DNA of 11,758 nucleotides from Marmoricola sp. (GTDB lineage: Bacteria > Actinomycetota > Actinomycetes > Propionibacteriales > Nocardioidaceae): contig JASLCW010000385.1 of the NCBI GenBank assembly GCA_030151765.1, positions 1-11,758 of the forward strand. The letters are read 5' to 3'. A model generated the notes under the pieces. The model was not told the DNA's origin, made no database searches, and saw only the letters and a list, made by a program, of their open reading frames with translations. Positions 1 through 6,692 of this stretch are shown piece after piece (position 1 is the stretch's first letter; every line of letters begins with the position of its first letter). The position numbers and the translations under genes were made by a program.

Positions 1-31
1 CCCACGGGACGCCTGTCACCAAGCCGGGCGT

Positions 32-101
32 ACCGATCACACACCTCACCCACCGATCACACAGAACTCTGGGTGATCGGTGCCTAATCCGTGTGTTCGG
101 C
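32..101. repeat. Array of 9-bp words at 20-21 bp spacing, arranged as a dyad
   Basis: The word ACCGATCAC occurs at 32-40 and 52-60, within an exact 12-bp direct repeat ACCGATCACACA at 32-43 and 52-63. Its reverse complement GTGATCGGT occurs at 73-81, and a degenerate copy GTGTTCGGC (7 of 9) at 93-101. Offsets are 20, 21 and 20 bases, so the sites lie about two helical turns apart and face each other across a centre near 66.5. This looks like a multi-site operator, but the inner pair also forms the hairpin listed separately, so a terminator reading is possible. The regulated gene, if any, may lie left of the window. Confidence 0.6.
51..82. terminator. 32-bp near-perfect palindrome, possible terminator of the metallopeptidase gene
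   Basis: CACCGATCAC at 51-60 is the exact reverse complement of 73-82, and CAGA at 62-65 pairs with TCTG at 68-71. One A-G mismatch (61/72) and a central AC (66-67) are the only unpaired positions. The hairpin lies 43 bp past the 3' end of the minus-strand metallopeptidase gene. No T-run follows on either strand, so an intrinsic terminator would be of the U-tract-poor kind often proposed in actinobacteria. An operator is equally plausible because the same word is repeated outside the stem. The structure is certain; its function is not. Confidence 0.4.
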
Positions 102-125
102 GACCCGTGAGCCGGGAGAGGCCGC

Positions 126-1034
126 TCAGTCGAGCGAGCTCGCCTTGAAGGTGTGACAGGCCGCGATCGTGCCGCGCTGCATGCCGATGTCGAACCAGTG
201 CACCCGCTCGGCACTGGAGCCGTGGGTCCAGGCCTCGCGATCGACCCGGCCACCCGACTCCTGCTGGATCCGGTCGTCGCCGACCGCCTGCGCGGCGTCG
301 ATGGCACGAGCGACGTCGTCGCGCGTCAGGTCCTCGATGATCACATTGCCGCTGGTGTCCTGGGTCGTGGTGGCGTTCTTTGCCCAGGCGCCGGCCAAGC
401 AGTCGGCCATCAGCTCGACCTTGACCGAGTCGCTGGTGGCGCCCTGCCGCGACTGCATCCGGCCCAGGATCCCGAGCTGGTCCTCGATGTGATGGCCGTA
501 CTCGTGGGCGACCACGTAGCCGAGGGCGAAGGGACCGCCCTTGGCCCCGAGCTGGCCCTCGAGCATGTCCCTCATGAAGGACCGGTCGATGTAGACCTTC
601 TTGTCGACGGGGCAGTAGAAGGGCCCCATCGCGCTCTGCGCGGTGCCGCACCCCGACGAGGTCTGTCCGGAGTACTTGACCGTGACGATCGGCTGGTACT
701 GCATCGAGCGCTGCTCCGGCAGTGCCTTCTCCCAGTAGTCCTGGATCGAGGTCGTGAAGAGGTCGATGCCGCAGTCGAGGTCCTTGTTCGCCATCGCACC
801 GGTGCACTGCTCCGAGGAGGTGGTCGTCGAGGCGGAGTCGTCGCTCATGCCGGGCACGATCGAGTTGCCGGAGAGCAACTGGAAGGCGACGTACACGATC
901 ACCACGATGAGGCCGCCGGCGCCGAGACGACCGCCACCTCCGGAGGGGATCGGCAGTCCCAGCCCGCCTCCGGAGCCGCCCGAACGGCTCTCGACCTGTC
1001 CTTCGTCGGCACTCGCCTTGGGGTTGAAGCGCAT
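126..1034 (-). CDS. Neutral zinc metallopeptidase, YpfJ family (membrane-anchored)
   Basis: A 302-residue protein that looks like the YpfJ/KPN_02809-type putative neutral zinc metallopeptidase family, whose substrate is unknown. The zincin motif HEYGHH starts at H177: H177 and H181 would bind zinc and E178 would act as general base. E207 in VELMADCLAG is the likely third ligand. A Gly/Ser-rich hydrophilic N-terminus (about 16-40) precedes one hydrophobic segment (about 40-55), so the catalytic domain is probably exported and tethered. Cysteines at 77, 88, 129, 141 and 212 and one near the C-terminus suit disulphides outside the membrane. The ATG start has a GAGAGG ribosome site about 8 bases upstream. 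It is divergent from the ABC-F gene, with 44 bp between starts. The family call is firm; peptidase activity is inferred from the motif. Confidence 0.9.
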   Translation of the reverse strand: MRFNPKASADEGQVESRSGGSGGGLGLPIPSGGGGRLGAGGLIVVIVYVAFQLLSGNSIVPGMSDDSASTTTSSEQCTGAMANKDLDCGIDLFTTSIQDYWEKALPEQRSMQYQPIVTVKYSGQTSSGCGTAQSAMGPFYCPVDKKVYIDRSFMRDMLEGQLGAKGGPFALGYVVAHEYGHHIEDQLGILGRMQSRQGATSDSVKVELMADCLAGAWAKNATTTQDTSGNVIIEDLTRDDVARAIDAAQAVGDDRIQQESGGRVDREAWTHGSSAERVHWFDIGMQRGTIAACHTFKASSLD

Positions 1035-1063
1035 CCGCCTGACCTCTCGTCTGGTCTCGCCGT

Positions 1064-1069
1064 TAGGCT
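1064..1069 (+). promoter_or_regulatory. Putative -10 hexamer TAGGCT for the ABC-F gene
   Basis: TAGGCT fits the actinobacterial TANNNT -10 pattern and ends 9 bases before the GTG start at 1079. No Shine-Dalgarno sequence is visible between them. The expected transcript would have no leader or one of only a few bases. The same hexamer precedes two other starts in this window. No clear -35 is seen. Confidence 0.45.
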
Positions 1070-1078
1070 CTTGGCCCT

Positions 1079-2677
1079 GTGATCACCGTTCAACAGCTCG
1101 AGGTACGTGCGGGCGCCCGGCTGTTGATGGAGAACGTCTCGTTTCGCGTCGGCGCCGGCGACCGCATCGGGCTCGTGGGCCGCAACGGCGCCGGCAAGAC
1201 AACGATGACCCGGATTCTCGCCGGTGAAACCCTCCCGGCGGGAGGAAGTGTCCAGCGTTCGGGCAGCATCGGCTATCTGCCGCAGGACCCGCGCACCGGC
1301 GATCCCGAGGTCCTGGTGCGGGATCGCATCCTCGGTGCCCGCGGCCTGGACGACGTGATGAAGCGGCTGCGCTCCGCTGAGGCACTGATGGGCGACCCCG
1401 ACCCGGACGTCGCGGAGAAGGCGATGCGCCGCTACGCCAACGCGGACGCGGACCTGCACGCCGCCGGCGGGTACGCCGCCGAGGCCGAGGCCGCCCAGAT
1501 CGCCGCCAGCCTCGGCATCGCCGACCGGTTGCTCGGCCAGCAGGTCAAGACGCTGTCGGGCGGCCAGAGGCGCCGCGTCGAACTCGCCCGGATCCTCTTC
1601 TCCGGAGCCGAGACGCTGCTCCTGGACGAGCCGACGAACCACCTCGATGCCGACTCCGTCGGCTGGCTGCGCGAATTCCTGCGCACCCACAAGGGCGGCC
1701 TCGTGGTGATCAGCCACGATGTCGAACTGCTCGAGGCATGCGTCAACAAGGTGCTGCACCTCGACGCCAATCGTGCGGTCATCGACATCTACAACATGGG
1801 CTGGAAGGCCTACCTGACGCAGCGCGAGACCGACGAGCGTCGCCGGAAGCGGGAGCGGCAGAACGCCGAGCGGAAGGCCCAGACGCTCCTCGACCAGGCG
1901 GACAAGATGCGCGCCAAGGCGACCAAGGCCCAGGCCGCCCAGTCGATGATCAAGCGGGCTGAGAAGATGCTCGCCGGCGTCGAGACCGAGCGTCGTAGCG
2001 ACCGGGTGGCGCGGATCGCCTTCCCGAAGCCCGCTCCGTGCGGCAAGACGCCCCTCACCGCCACCGAGCTCTCGAAGTCCTACGGCTCGCTGGAGGTGTT
2101 CACCGACGTCGACCTCGCCATCGACCGCGGCAATCGCGTCGTCATCCTCGGGCTCAACGGTGCCGGCAAGACGACGCTGCTGCGGATCCTGGCCGGGGTC
2201 GACCAGGCGGACACGGGACACGTCGTACCGGGCCACGGGCTGAAGGTCGGCTACTACGCGCAGGAGCACGAGACGCTCGACACGGAGCGGACCGTCCTGC
2301 AGAACATGCACTCGGCGGCGCCGCAGCTCACCGATACCGAGGCGCGCTCGGTCCTCGGCTCCTTCCTCTTCTCCGGCGACGACGCCAACAAGCCGGCTGG
2401 GGTGCTGTCCGGCGGCGAGAAGACCCGTCTCGCACTGGCCATCCTGGTCGTCTCGGCCGCCAATGTGCTGCTGCTCGACGAGCCGACGAACAACCTCGAC
2501 CCGGCCTCGCGTGAGGAGGTGCTCAATGCGATCCGCAGCTACGAGGGCGCGATCGTCCTGGTCACCCACGACGAGGGCGCCGTACACGCCCTCGAACCGG
2601 ACCGGGTGCTGATCCTCCCCGACGGCGTCGAGGACCTCTGGTCGGCCGACTACGCCGACCTCATCGAGCTCGCCTGA
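1079..2677 (+). CDS. ABC-F family ATP-binding protein (translation factor type)
   Basis: A 532-residue soluble protein with two tandem ABC ATPase domains and no membrane segments, the ABC-F layout. Domain 1 has Walker A GRNGAGKTT (34-42, K40), signature LSGGQ (159-163) and Walker B ending D183-E184. Domain 2 has GLNGAGKTT (358-366, K364), LSGGE (443-447) and D467-E468. A Lys/Arg-rich charged linker (about 245-310) matches the position of the P-site tRNA interaction arm. Both DEPTN motifs are intact. From memory the protein closely resembles M. tuberculosis Rv1473 along its length, including the C-terminal DLIELA. Rv1473 is labelled a macrolide transporter, but with no membrane domain a ribosome-associated role is more likely. 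The GTG start gives the expected N-terminus (MITVQQLEVRAGAR). Confidence 0.93.
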   Translation: MITVQQLEVRAGARLLMENVSFRVGAGDRIGLVGRNGAGKTTMTRILAGETLPAGGSVQRSGSIGYLPQDPRTGDPEVLVRDRILGARGLDDVMKRLRSAEALMGDPDPDVAEKAMRRYANADADLHAAGGYAAEAEAAQIAASLGIADRLLGQQVKTLSGGQRRRVELARILFSGAETLLLDEPTNHLDADSVGWLREFLRTHKGGLVVISHDVELLEACVNKVLHLDANRAVIDIYNMGWKAYLTQRETDERRRKRERQNAERKAQTLLDQADKMRAKATKAQAAQSMIKRAEKMLAGVETERRSDRVARIAFPKPAPCGKTPLTATELSKSYGSLEVFTDVDLAIDRGNRVVILGLNGAGKTTLLRILAGVDQADTGHVVPGHGLKVGYYAQEHETLDTERTVLQNMHSAAPQLTDTEARSVLGSFLFSGDDANKPAGVLSGGEKTRLALAILVVSAANVLLLDEPTNNLDPASREEVLNAIRSYEGAIVLVTHDEGAVHALEPDRVLILPDGVEDLWSADYADLIELA

Positions 2678-2730
2678 GCCGGCCGTGCGGAATGCCCCGG
2701 CCTCGATCAGCGTTGCCACGGCACGTGTGT

Positions 2731-2736
2731 GAGGAG
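2731..2736 (+). promoter_or_regulatory. Ribosome binding site deciding the exporter's TTG start
   Basis: GAGGAG lies 5 bases before the TTG at 2742 and 14 bases before the first in-frame ATG at 2751. The spacing favours TTG. It is one of few strong Shine-Dalgarno sequences on the plus strand here; most other genes lack one. Confidence 0.6.
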
Positions 2737-2741
2737 ACGCC

Positions 2742-4634
2742 TTGAGCAATATGTCGGCCATGCGGTCCATGAGATCGATGCGACGCGACCGGTCGGTGAT
2801 CGAGAAGGGCATCAGCCGGGCCACCCTGCGCCGGGTGCTGAGCTTCGCGAAGCCGCACCGGCGACTGATCTCCGCCTTCCTGGCGGTGATCGTCTTCGAC
2901 GCGGCCATCGTGGTGGTGAATCCGCTGCTGATCCAGCACCTGATCGACGACGGCATCACGCAGAGCCGGGTCGCCGTCGTGGTCTGGCTGGCGATCGCGA
3001 TGGCGGTCACCTCGATCGTGGACGCCGGCATCGGCGTCGTCGCGGGCTACATGTCGTCGCGGATCGGTGAGGGGCTCATCTACGACCTGCGCACGCAGGT
3101 CTTCGGCCACGTCCAGCGGATGTCGATGGCCTTCTTCACACGCACCCAGACCGGCGCCCTCGTCTCCCGCCTCAACAACGACGTGATCGGCGCGCAGGCG
3201 GCCTTCAGCTCGACCCTGTCGAGCACCGTCTCCAATGTCGTCAGCGTGGTCGTCGTCGGCGTCACGATGGCGATCCTGAGCTGGCAGGTGACCTTGGGCT
3301 GCCTGCTGCTCTTCCCGCTCCTGCTGCTCGCCTCCAAGTGGGTCGGCACCCGGATCAGTGCGCTGACCCGCGACCAGATGGACGGCAACGCCGAGCTCGG
3401 CAACATGATGACCGAGCGCTTCAACGTGGGTGGCGCGCTGCTGCTCAAGCTCTTCGGCCGCCGCGAGTCCGAGGACGCCCAGTACGCCGCCATCGCCGGC
3501 CGGGTCCGCGACCTCGGCGTCCGGATCTCCTTCGTCTCCCGAGTCTTCATGGCGGCGATGACCTTGATCCCCTCGCTCGCGACCGCCTTCGTGTACGGCG
3601 TCGGCGGCTGGATGGTGATCAACGGACACCTCAAGACCGGAACGCTGATCGCGATGGCGACGCTGCTGCTGCGGCTGCTCGCGCCGCTCCAGGGACTCTC
3701 CAACGTCCGGGTCGACGTGATGACCGCGCTGGTCAGCTTCGACCGGGTCTTCGAGGTCCTGGACCTGCCGTCGACGGTCCAGGAGAAGCCGGACGCCGTG
3801 GTCCTGCCGACGACCGCCTCGCGCCTCGAGTTCGACCACGTGCAGTTCACCTACCCGCGGGCCGACGAGGTCAGCCTGGCCAGCCTGGAGCTGGTCGCTC
3901 GCGGTGAGTCCCGCGATTCCGGCCAGGTGCTGCGGGACATCACGTTCACGGCCGAACCCGGTCAGATGATCGCGCTCGTCGGGCCCTCGGGTGCAGGCAA
4001 GACCACGATCACCAACCTGGTCGCCCGCCTGTACGACGTGACCGGCGGTGCGCTCAGGGTCGGGGGAGTCGACGTACGCGATGTGACCTTGCAATCCCTC
4101 GAGGACGTCGTCGGTTATGTCACGCAGGACGCCCACATGTTCCACGACACCATCGCGGGCAATCTGCGCTACGCGCGTCCCGATGCGACCGACGAGGACA
4201 TCTGGGCAGCACTCGAGGCAGCCCAGATCAGCGGCCTGGTGCGCTCGCTGCCGGACGGCCTCGACACCGTCGTCGGGGACCGCGGGCACCGGTTGTCGGG
4301 TGGCGAGCGGCAGCGACTCGCGATCGCCCGGCTGTTGCTCAAGGCGCCCGCCGTCGTCGTACTCGACGAGGCGACGGCACACCTCGACTCCGAATCGGAG
4401 CAGGCGGTGCAGATCGCTCTCGACAAGGCACTCGAGGGCCGCACCTCGCTGGTCATCGCGCACCGGTTGTCGACCGTCCGCAACGCGACCACGATCCTCG
4501 TCGTCGAGGACGGCGTCATCACCGAGCGCGGCAGCCACAGCGACCTGCTCGCCCTCGGTGGCACCTACGCCGATCTCTACCGCACCCAGTTCCTCGCCGA
4601 GCAAAGGCAGCAGGAGGAAGTCGCGCAGCCGTAG
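2742..4634 (+). CDS. ABC exporter half-transporter, fused membrane and ATPase domains
   Basis: A 630-residue protein with a six-helix type I exporter membrane domain (about 40-330) followed by an ATPase domain (about 360-610), so it probably works as a homodimer. Motifs are Walker A GPSGAGKTT (414-422, K420), signature LSGGERQ (518-524), Walker B with D542-E543 and H-loop H574 in IAHRLST. About 20 residues (ADEVSLASLELVARGES and on) separate the aromatic A-loop from the next strand; I recall the same insert in actinobacterial relatives. The TTG start is chosen because GAGGAG (2731-2736) lies 5 bases upstream. In-frame ATGs at 2751, 2760, 2769 and 2778 are alternatives, giving an odd Met-rich, basic N-terminus. 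The substrate cannot be told. Its stop codon forms part of the putative promoter of the next gene. Confidence 0.9.
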   Translation: MSNMSAMRSMRSMRRDRSVIEKGISRATLRRVLSFAKPHRRLISAFLAVIVFDAAIVVVNPLLIQHLIDDGITQSRVAVVVWLAIAMAVTSIVDAGIGVVAGYMSSRIGEGLIYDLRTQVFGHVQRMSMAFFTRTQTGALVSRLNNDVIGAQAAFSSTLSSTVSNVVSVVVVGVTMAILSWQVTLGCLLLFPLLLLASKWVGTRISALTRDQMDGNAELGNMMTERFNVGGALLLKLFGRRESEDAQYAAIAGRVRDLGVRISFVSRVFMAAMTLIPSLATAFVYGVGGWMVINGHLKTGTLIAMATLLLRLLAPLQGLSNVRVDVMTALVSFDRVFEVLDLPSTVQEKPDAVVLPTTASRLEFDHVQFTYPRADEVSLASLELVARGESRDSGQVLRDITFTAEPGQMIALVGPSGAGKTTITNLVARLYDVTGGALRVGGVDVRDVTLQSLEDVVGYVTQDAHMFHDTIAGNLRYARPDATDEDIWAALEAAQISGLVRSLPDGLDTVVGDRGHRLSGGERQRLAIARLLLKAPAVVVLDEATAHLDSESEQAVQIALDKALEGRTSLVIAHRLSTVRNATTILVVEDGVITERGSHSDLLALGGTYADLYRTQFLAEQRQQEEVAQP

Positions 4635-4637
4635 GCT
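4632..4637 (+). promoter_or_regulatory. Putative -10 hexamer TAGGCT, 6 bases before the SDR start
   Basis: TAGGCT begins with the TAG stop codon of the ABC exporter and ends exactly 6 bases before the ATG at 4644. This geometry would place the transcript start at or next to the A of ATG, giving a leaderless mRNA. No Shine-Dalgarno sequence fits in the interval. Confidence 0.5.
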
Positions 4638-4643
4638 GATCGC

Positions 4644-5408
4644 ATGGACCTGGGACTCGACGGCAAGGTGTTCATCGTGACCGGCGGCGGCCGCGGCCTG
4701 GGTCGCGCCACCGCCGACCTGCTCGTGGCCGAGGGCGCCCGTGTGGTCCTCTCCGGGCGCTCGGAAGAGCGGCTCGAGACGGCCGTGGCGGAGCTCGGTG
4801 ACGCGGCCGTCGGCGTCGTTGCCGACAACGCGATCCCGGGCAGCGAGGACCTGCTGCTCTCCGTCGCCCATGACTCCTTCGGCCGGATCGACGGTGCGCT
4901 GATCTCCGTCGGCGGGCCGCCGGCCGGTTCCGTGATGGGCACCTCCGACGAGACCTGGCAGGCGAGCTTCGAGAGCGTCTTCCTCGGCGGCCTCCGGATC
5001 GCGCGTGCGGTCGCGAGCGCCCTGCTGGGGCAAGGGGGCGGAGGTTCGATCGCCTTCGTGCTGTCGTCGTCGGTCCGCGCGCCGCTGGGCGACCTCGCCG
5101 TCTCGAACGGCCTGCGGCCCGGGCTGGCGATGGCCGCCAAGACCCTGGCCGACGAGCTCGGAGCGGAGGGCATCCGGGTGAACGGGCTGTTGCCGGGTCG
5201 CGTCGAGACGGACCGTGTGGTCGAGCTCGACGAATCGACCGGCGACGCGGCGGCCGCGAAGGCAGCAGCCCTCGCCGGTATCCCGCTGGGCCGCTACGGC
5301 CGGCCCGACGAGTTCGCCAGGGCGGCCGCCTTCCTGCTCAGTCCCGCGTCATCCTTCGTCACCGGGGCGATGCTCCCCGTCGACGGCGGGATGGTCCGCG
5401 CCCTCTGA
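4644..5408 (+). CDS. Atypical short-chain dehydrogenase/reductase lacking the Tyr-Lys pair
   Basis: A 254-residue Rossmann-fold SDR. The nucleotide-binding motif TGGGRGLG (13-20) and the C-terminal VTGAMLPVDGG are intact. Aligned by eye with the FabG encoded at 7115, the catalytic Ser is kept (S141), but Asn aligns with V112, Tyr with S154 and Lys with R158. This resembles the FabG-like SDR subfamily (cd05344-type, as I recall) whose members read SN..R at this site, so the change is probably subfamily-wide rather than decay. It may bind NAD(P)(H) and work by other chemistry, or be non-catalytic; the substrate is unknown. Its last 57 coding bases and stop codon overlap the end of SURF1 on the other strand. 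Calling it FabG would be an over-annotation. Confidence 0.85.
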   Translation: MDLGLDGKVFIVTGGGRGLGRATADLLVAEGARVVLSGRSEERLETAVAELGDAAVGVVADNAIPGSEDLLLSVAHDSFGRIDGALISVGGPPAGSVMGTSDETWQASFESVFLGGLRIARAVASALLGQGGGGSIAFVLSSSVRAPLGDLAVSNGLRPGLAMAAKTLADELGAEGIRVNGLLPGRVETDRVVELDESTGDAAAAKAAALAGIPLGRYGRPDEFARAAAFLLSPASSFVTGAMLPVDGGMVRAL

Positions 5409-6143
5409 CCGGCGCGCCTCGCGCAGCTGCCGGCGCTCGTCGTACATCAGGTAGAAGAAGCCGAAGACCGCCAGGACGCCGAAGAACCACCACTGGAGGC
5501 CGTAGAAGAAGTGCGGTCCGTCGCTGGTGTCGTCGGGCAGGTCGGTGGCGGTGAGGTTGTCCGAACTCGGCGGCGACTGCGCCGCCAGGTCGAGGAAGCC
5601 GCCGTACAGCGGGTAGGGCAGTACCTTGCCGATCTTCTGGCTCGAGATGGCTCGCGTCGCCAGGTCGGCCACGTCGGTGGCACCACCGGTCGCGTCGCGG
5701 CGCACGTAGCCGGTCACGGTCACTTCACCCGTCGTGGCTGCGGGCAGCTTGGGGCGGACATTGCCGGAGTTCTCGGTCCCCATCCAGCCGCGATCGACGA
5801 GCACGGCTGTGCCGTCCGCGGTGCGCAGGGGGGTGACCACGTCGACCCCCGCCGCGCCGTTGTCGCTGGTCTGGTATTTCAGCACGACCGTGTTGGCGTC
5901 GTCGTACGTGCCGGTGACGGTCACCCGCCGCCACTCGTACGACGTCGCGGGGCTGGTGCCCGCCTTGAGCAGGTCGGCGATGGGCACCGGGAGCTCACGC
6001 AGATTGGCGGCCGTCCGGTGGTTGTCGGCACGGCGCTCCTGCAGTCGATGGAACTGCCACTGGCCCAGCGCCCACGAGCCCCATGCGGCCAGCACCACGA
6101 AGAGTGCGAAGAGAGCCCAGCGTCGCGACAGCAGGAATCTCAC
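5349..6143 (-). CDS. SURF1 family cytochrome oxidase assembly protein
   Basis: A 264-residue protein with the SURF1 layout: an N-terminal transmembrane helix (about 9-27), a large extracytoplasmic domain and a second helix (about 213-234). Family landmarks are visible: GQWQFHRLQER just after helix 1, VLVDRGW (114-120), and the segment starting GPHFFYGLQWW with H211, Y214, Q217 and W218 at the second helix. SURF1 proteins assist haem a insertion and assembly of aa3-type cytochrome c oxidase. The GTG start overlaps the stop of the upstream 75-residue gene by 4 bases (GTGA), so coupled translation is likely; no good ribosome site is seen. A charged tail (about 235-264) is encoded in part across the 60-bp overlap with the convergent SDR gene. 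The family assignment is confident; haem a involvement here is inferred. Confidence 0.93.
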   Translation of the reverse strand: MRFLLSRRWALFALFVVLAAWGSWALGQWQFHRLQERRADNHRTAANLRELPVPIADLLKAGTSPATSYEWRRVTVTGTYDDANTVVLKYQTSDNGAAGVDVVTPLRTADGTAVLVDRGWMGTENSGNVRPKLPAATTGEVTVTGYVRRDATGGATDVADLATRAISSQKIGKVLPYPLYGGFLDLAAQSPPSSDNLTATDLPDDTSDGPHFFYGLQWWFFGVLAVFGFFYLMYDERRQLREARRSEGADHPAVDGEHRPGDEG

Positions 6144-6367
6144 GTGGCAAGGCTATCGGGCGTCACCGGCACGACATCACGCAGGAACTGCCGGGCAGCC
6201 AAGAAGTCGCTGAGTGATTGGCGATGCTCGGCGCAGGCGAGCCAGACCTTGCGCCGCTCGGGCGTGTGGAGCTTCGGGTTGTTCCAGCGCAGCTCGAACT
6301 CGGCGGGCGCGGTGCAGCCCTTGCCCGAGCAGATCATGCCGTCGTTCGTCGGCACGGCGTCGCTCAC
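6140..6367 (-). CDS. Small Cys/His protein of unknown function, in operon with SURF1
   Basis: A 75-residue protein not assigned to a functional family. It has C13, C18, C45 and H48, spaced C-x4-C-x26-C-x2-H, which looks like a small zinc- or metal-binding site. Between them is the stretch ELRWNNPKLHTPERRKVWLA. The C-terminal third (about 49-70) looks helical. I recall similar small actinobacterial proteins with the same WNNPKxHTPERRKVW core, with no reliable function. The GTG start has AAGGA at 6374-6378, 6 bases upstream, and overlaps the DUF3099 stop by 4 bases; its own stop overlaps the SURF1 start by 4 bases. Starting upstream at 6712 would make 190 residues but run through the whole DUF3099 gene, so the short form is preferred. 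A role in oxidase assembly or metal supply is only a guess from context. Confidence 0.85.
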   Translation of the reverse strand: MSDAVPTNDGMICSGKGCTAPAEFELRWNNPKLHTPERRKVWLACAEHRQSLSDFLAARQFLRDVVPVTPDSLAT

Positions 6368-6654
6368 TTCAGTTCCTTGCGCTCGTTGGCCGGGTCGCGG
6401 AGCGGCGCGTCGGGGAGACGCGGGCTGGCGCTGTTGGCCATCACGACCGCGATGTAGGGCAGCACGAAGGCCGCGATGACCAGGATCGGCCACAGCCACG
6501 GAACGCCGCGCGCGAGGACGGCACCGATGAAGCACAGGGTGCGGATCGTCATCGAGATGACATAGCGCCGCTGCCGATGGGCCAGCTCGTCCCCGGGCGC
6601 CGCGGGTGCCGTGGTGATCCGCTGCGCTTCCTCGGTACGACGTGTCCTGGCCAC
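6364..6654 (-). CDS. DUF3099 family small membrane protein
   Basis: A 96-residue protein with a basic, hydrophilic N-terminus (1-30), two closely spaced hydrophobic segments (about 31-49 and 52-72) and a charged C-terminal tail. The cores RYVISMTIRTLCFIGAVL and LPYIAVVMANS match what I recall of DUF3099, an actinobacterial family of unknown function. Both ends are probably cytoplasmic. It is the first gene of the minus-strand operon leading to the 75-residue Cys/His protein and SURF1, with GTGA overlap at its 3' end. The GTG start at 6654 is supported by TAGGCT ending 6 bases upstream. Cytochrome oxidase biogenesis is suggested by SURF1 alone. Confidence 0.88.
   Translation of the reverse strand: MARTRRTEEAQRITTAPAAPGDELAHRQRRYVISMTIRTLCFIGAVLARGVPWLWPILVIAAFVLPYIAVVMANSASPRLPDAPLRDPANERKELK
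6374..6378 (-). promoter_or_regulatory. Ribosome binding site deciding the 75-residue protein's start
   Basis: On the minus strand AAGGA lies 6 bases before the GTG at 6367, inside the end of the DUF3099 gene. Together with the GTGA overlap it fixes the start of the small Cys/His gene and excludes the longer reading. Confidence 0.65.
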
Positions 6655-6660
6655 CAGTCC

Positions 6661-6666
6661 AGCCTA
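6661..6666 (-). promoter_or_regulatory. Putative -10 hexamer TAGGCT for the DUF3099-SURF1 operon
   Basis: On the minus strand TAGGCT ends exactly 6 bases before the GTG at 6654, as in front of the SDR gene. No Shine-Dalgarno sequence lies between. A TGTCAC about 16 bases further upstream (6683-6688) might serve as a weak -35. A leaderless operon transcript is predicted. Confidence 0.5.
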
Positions 6667-6686
6667 CGTGGCTGAGCACGTTGTGA

Positions 6687-6692
6687 CAGGCT
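6687..6692 (+). promoter_or_regulatory. Putative -10 element CAGGCT, 6 bases before dodecin
   Basis: CAGGCT is a one-base variant of the TAGGCT hexamer and ends 6 bases before the dodecin ATG at 6699. The 44-bp divergent interval would thus carry two facing leaderless promoters, one for dodecin and one for the DUF3099 operon. The missing first T makes this weaker than the other examples. Confidence 0.35.

Noticed and set aside
153..1082. 309-codon plus-strand open frame opposite the metallopeptidase
   Set aside because: Shadow frame without recognisable motifs; the minus strand has an intact HEYGH metallopeptidase.
1079..2677. Macrolide exporter ATPase label for the ABC-F protein
   Set aside because: No membrane domain or partner permease for it is nearby, and the two-ATPase layout with charged linker is that of ABC-F translation factors.
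2678..2741. Possible terminator in the 64-bp gap before the ABC exporter
   Set aside because: GCCGG and CCGGC segments can pair only loosely and there is no T-run; such pairings are expected by chance at this GC content.
899..3031. 710-codon minus-strand open frame opposite the ABC-F gene
   Set aside because: Shadow of ABC-F codon usage; repetitive composition, no motifs, and it overlaps the metallopeptidase start region.
2661..5033. Very long open frame on the minus strand (790 codons) opposite the ABC exporter and SDR
   Set aside because: High-GC codon bias leaves the antisense frame open. The translation is low-complexity (Arg/Gly/Asp/His-rich), resembles no family, and the plus strand has well-supported genes.
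4644..5408. Annotating the SDR as a second FabG
   Set aside because: The Tyr, Lys and Asn of the catalytic tetrad are missing, so 3-oxoacyl-ACP reductase activity is unsupported.
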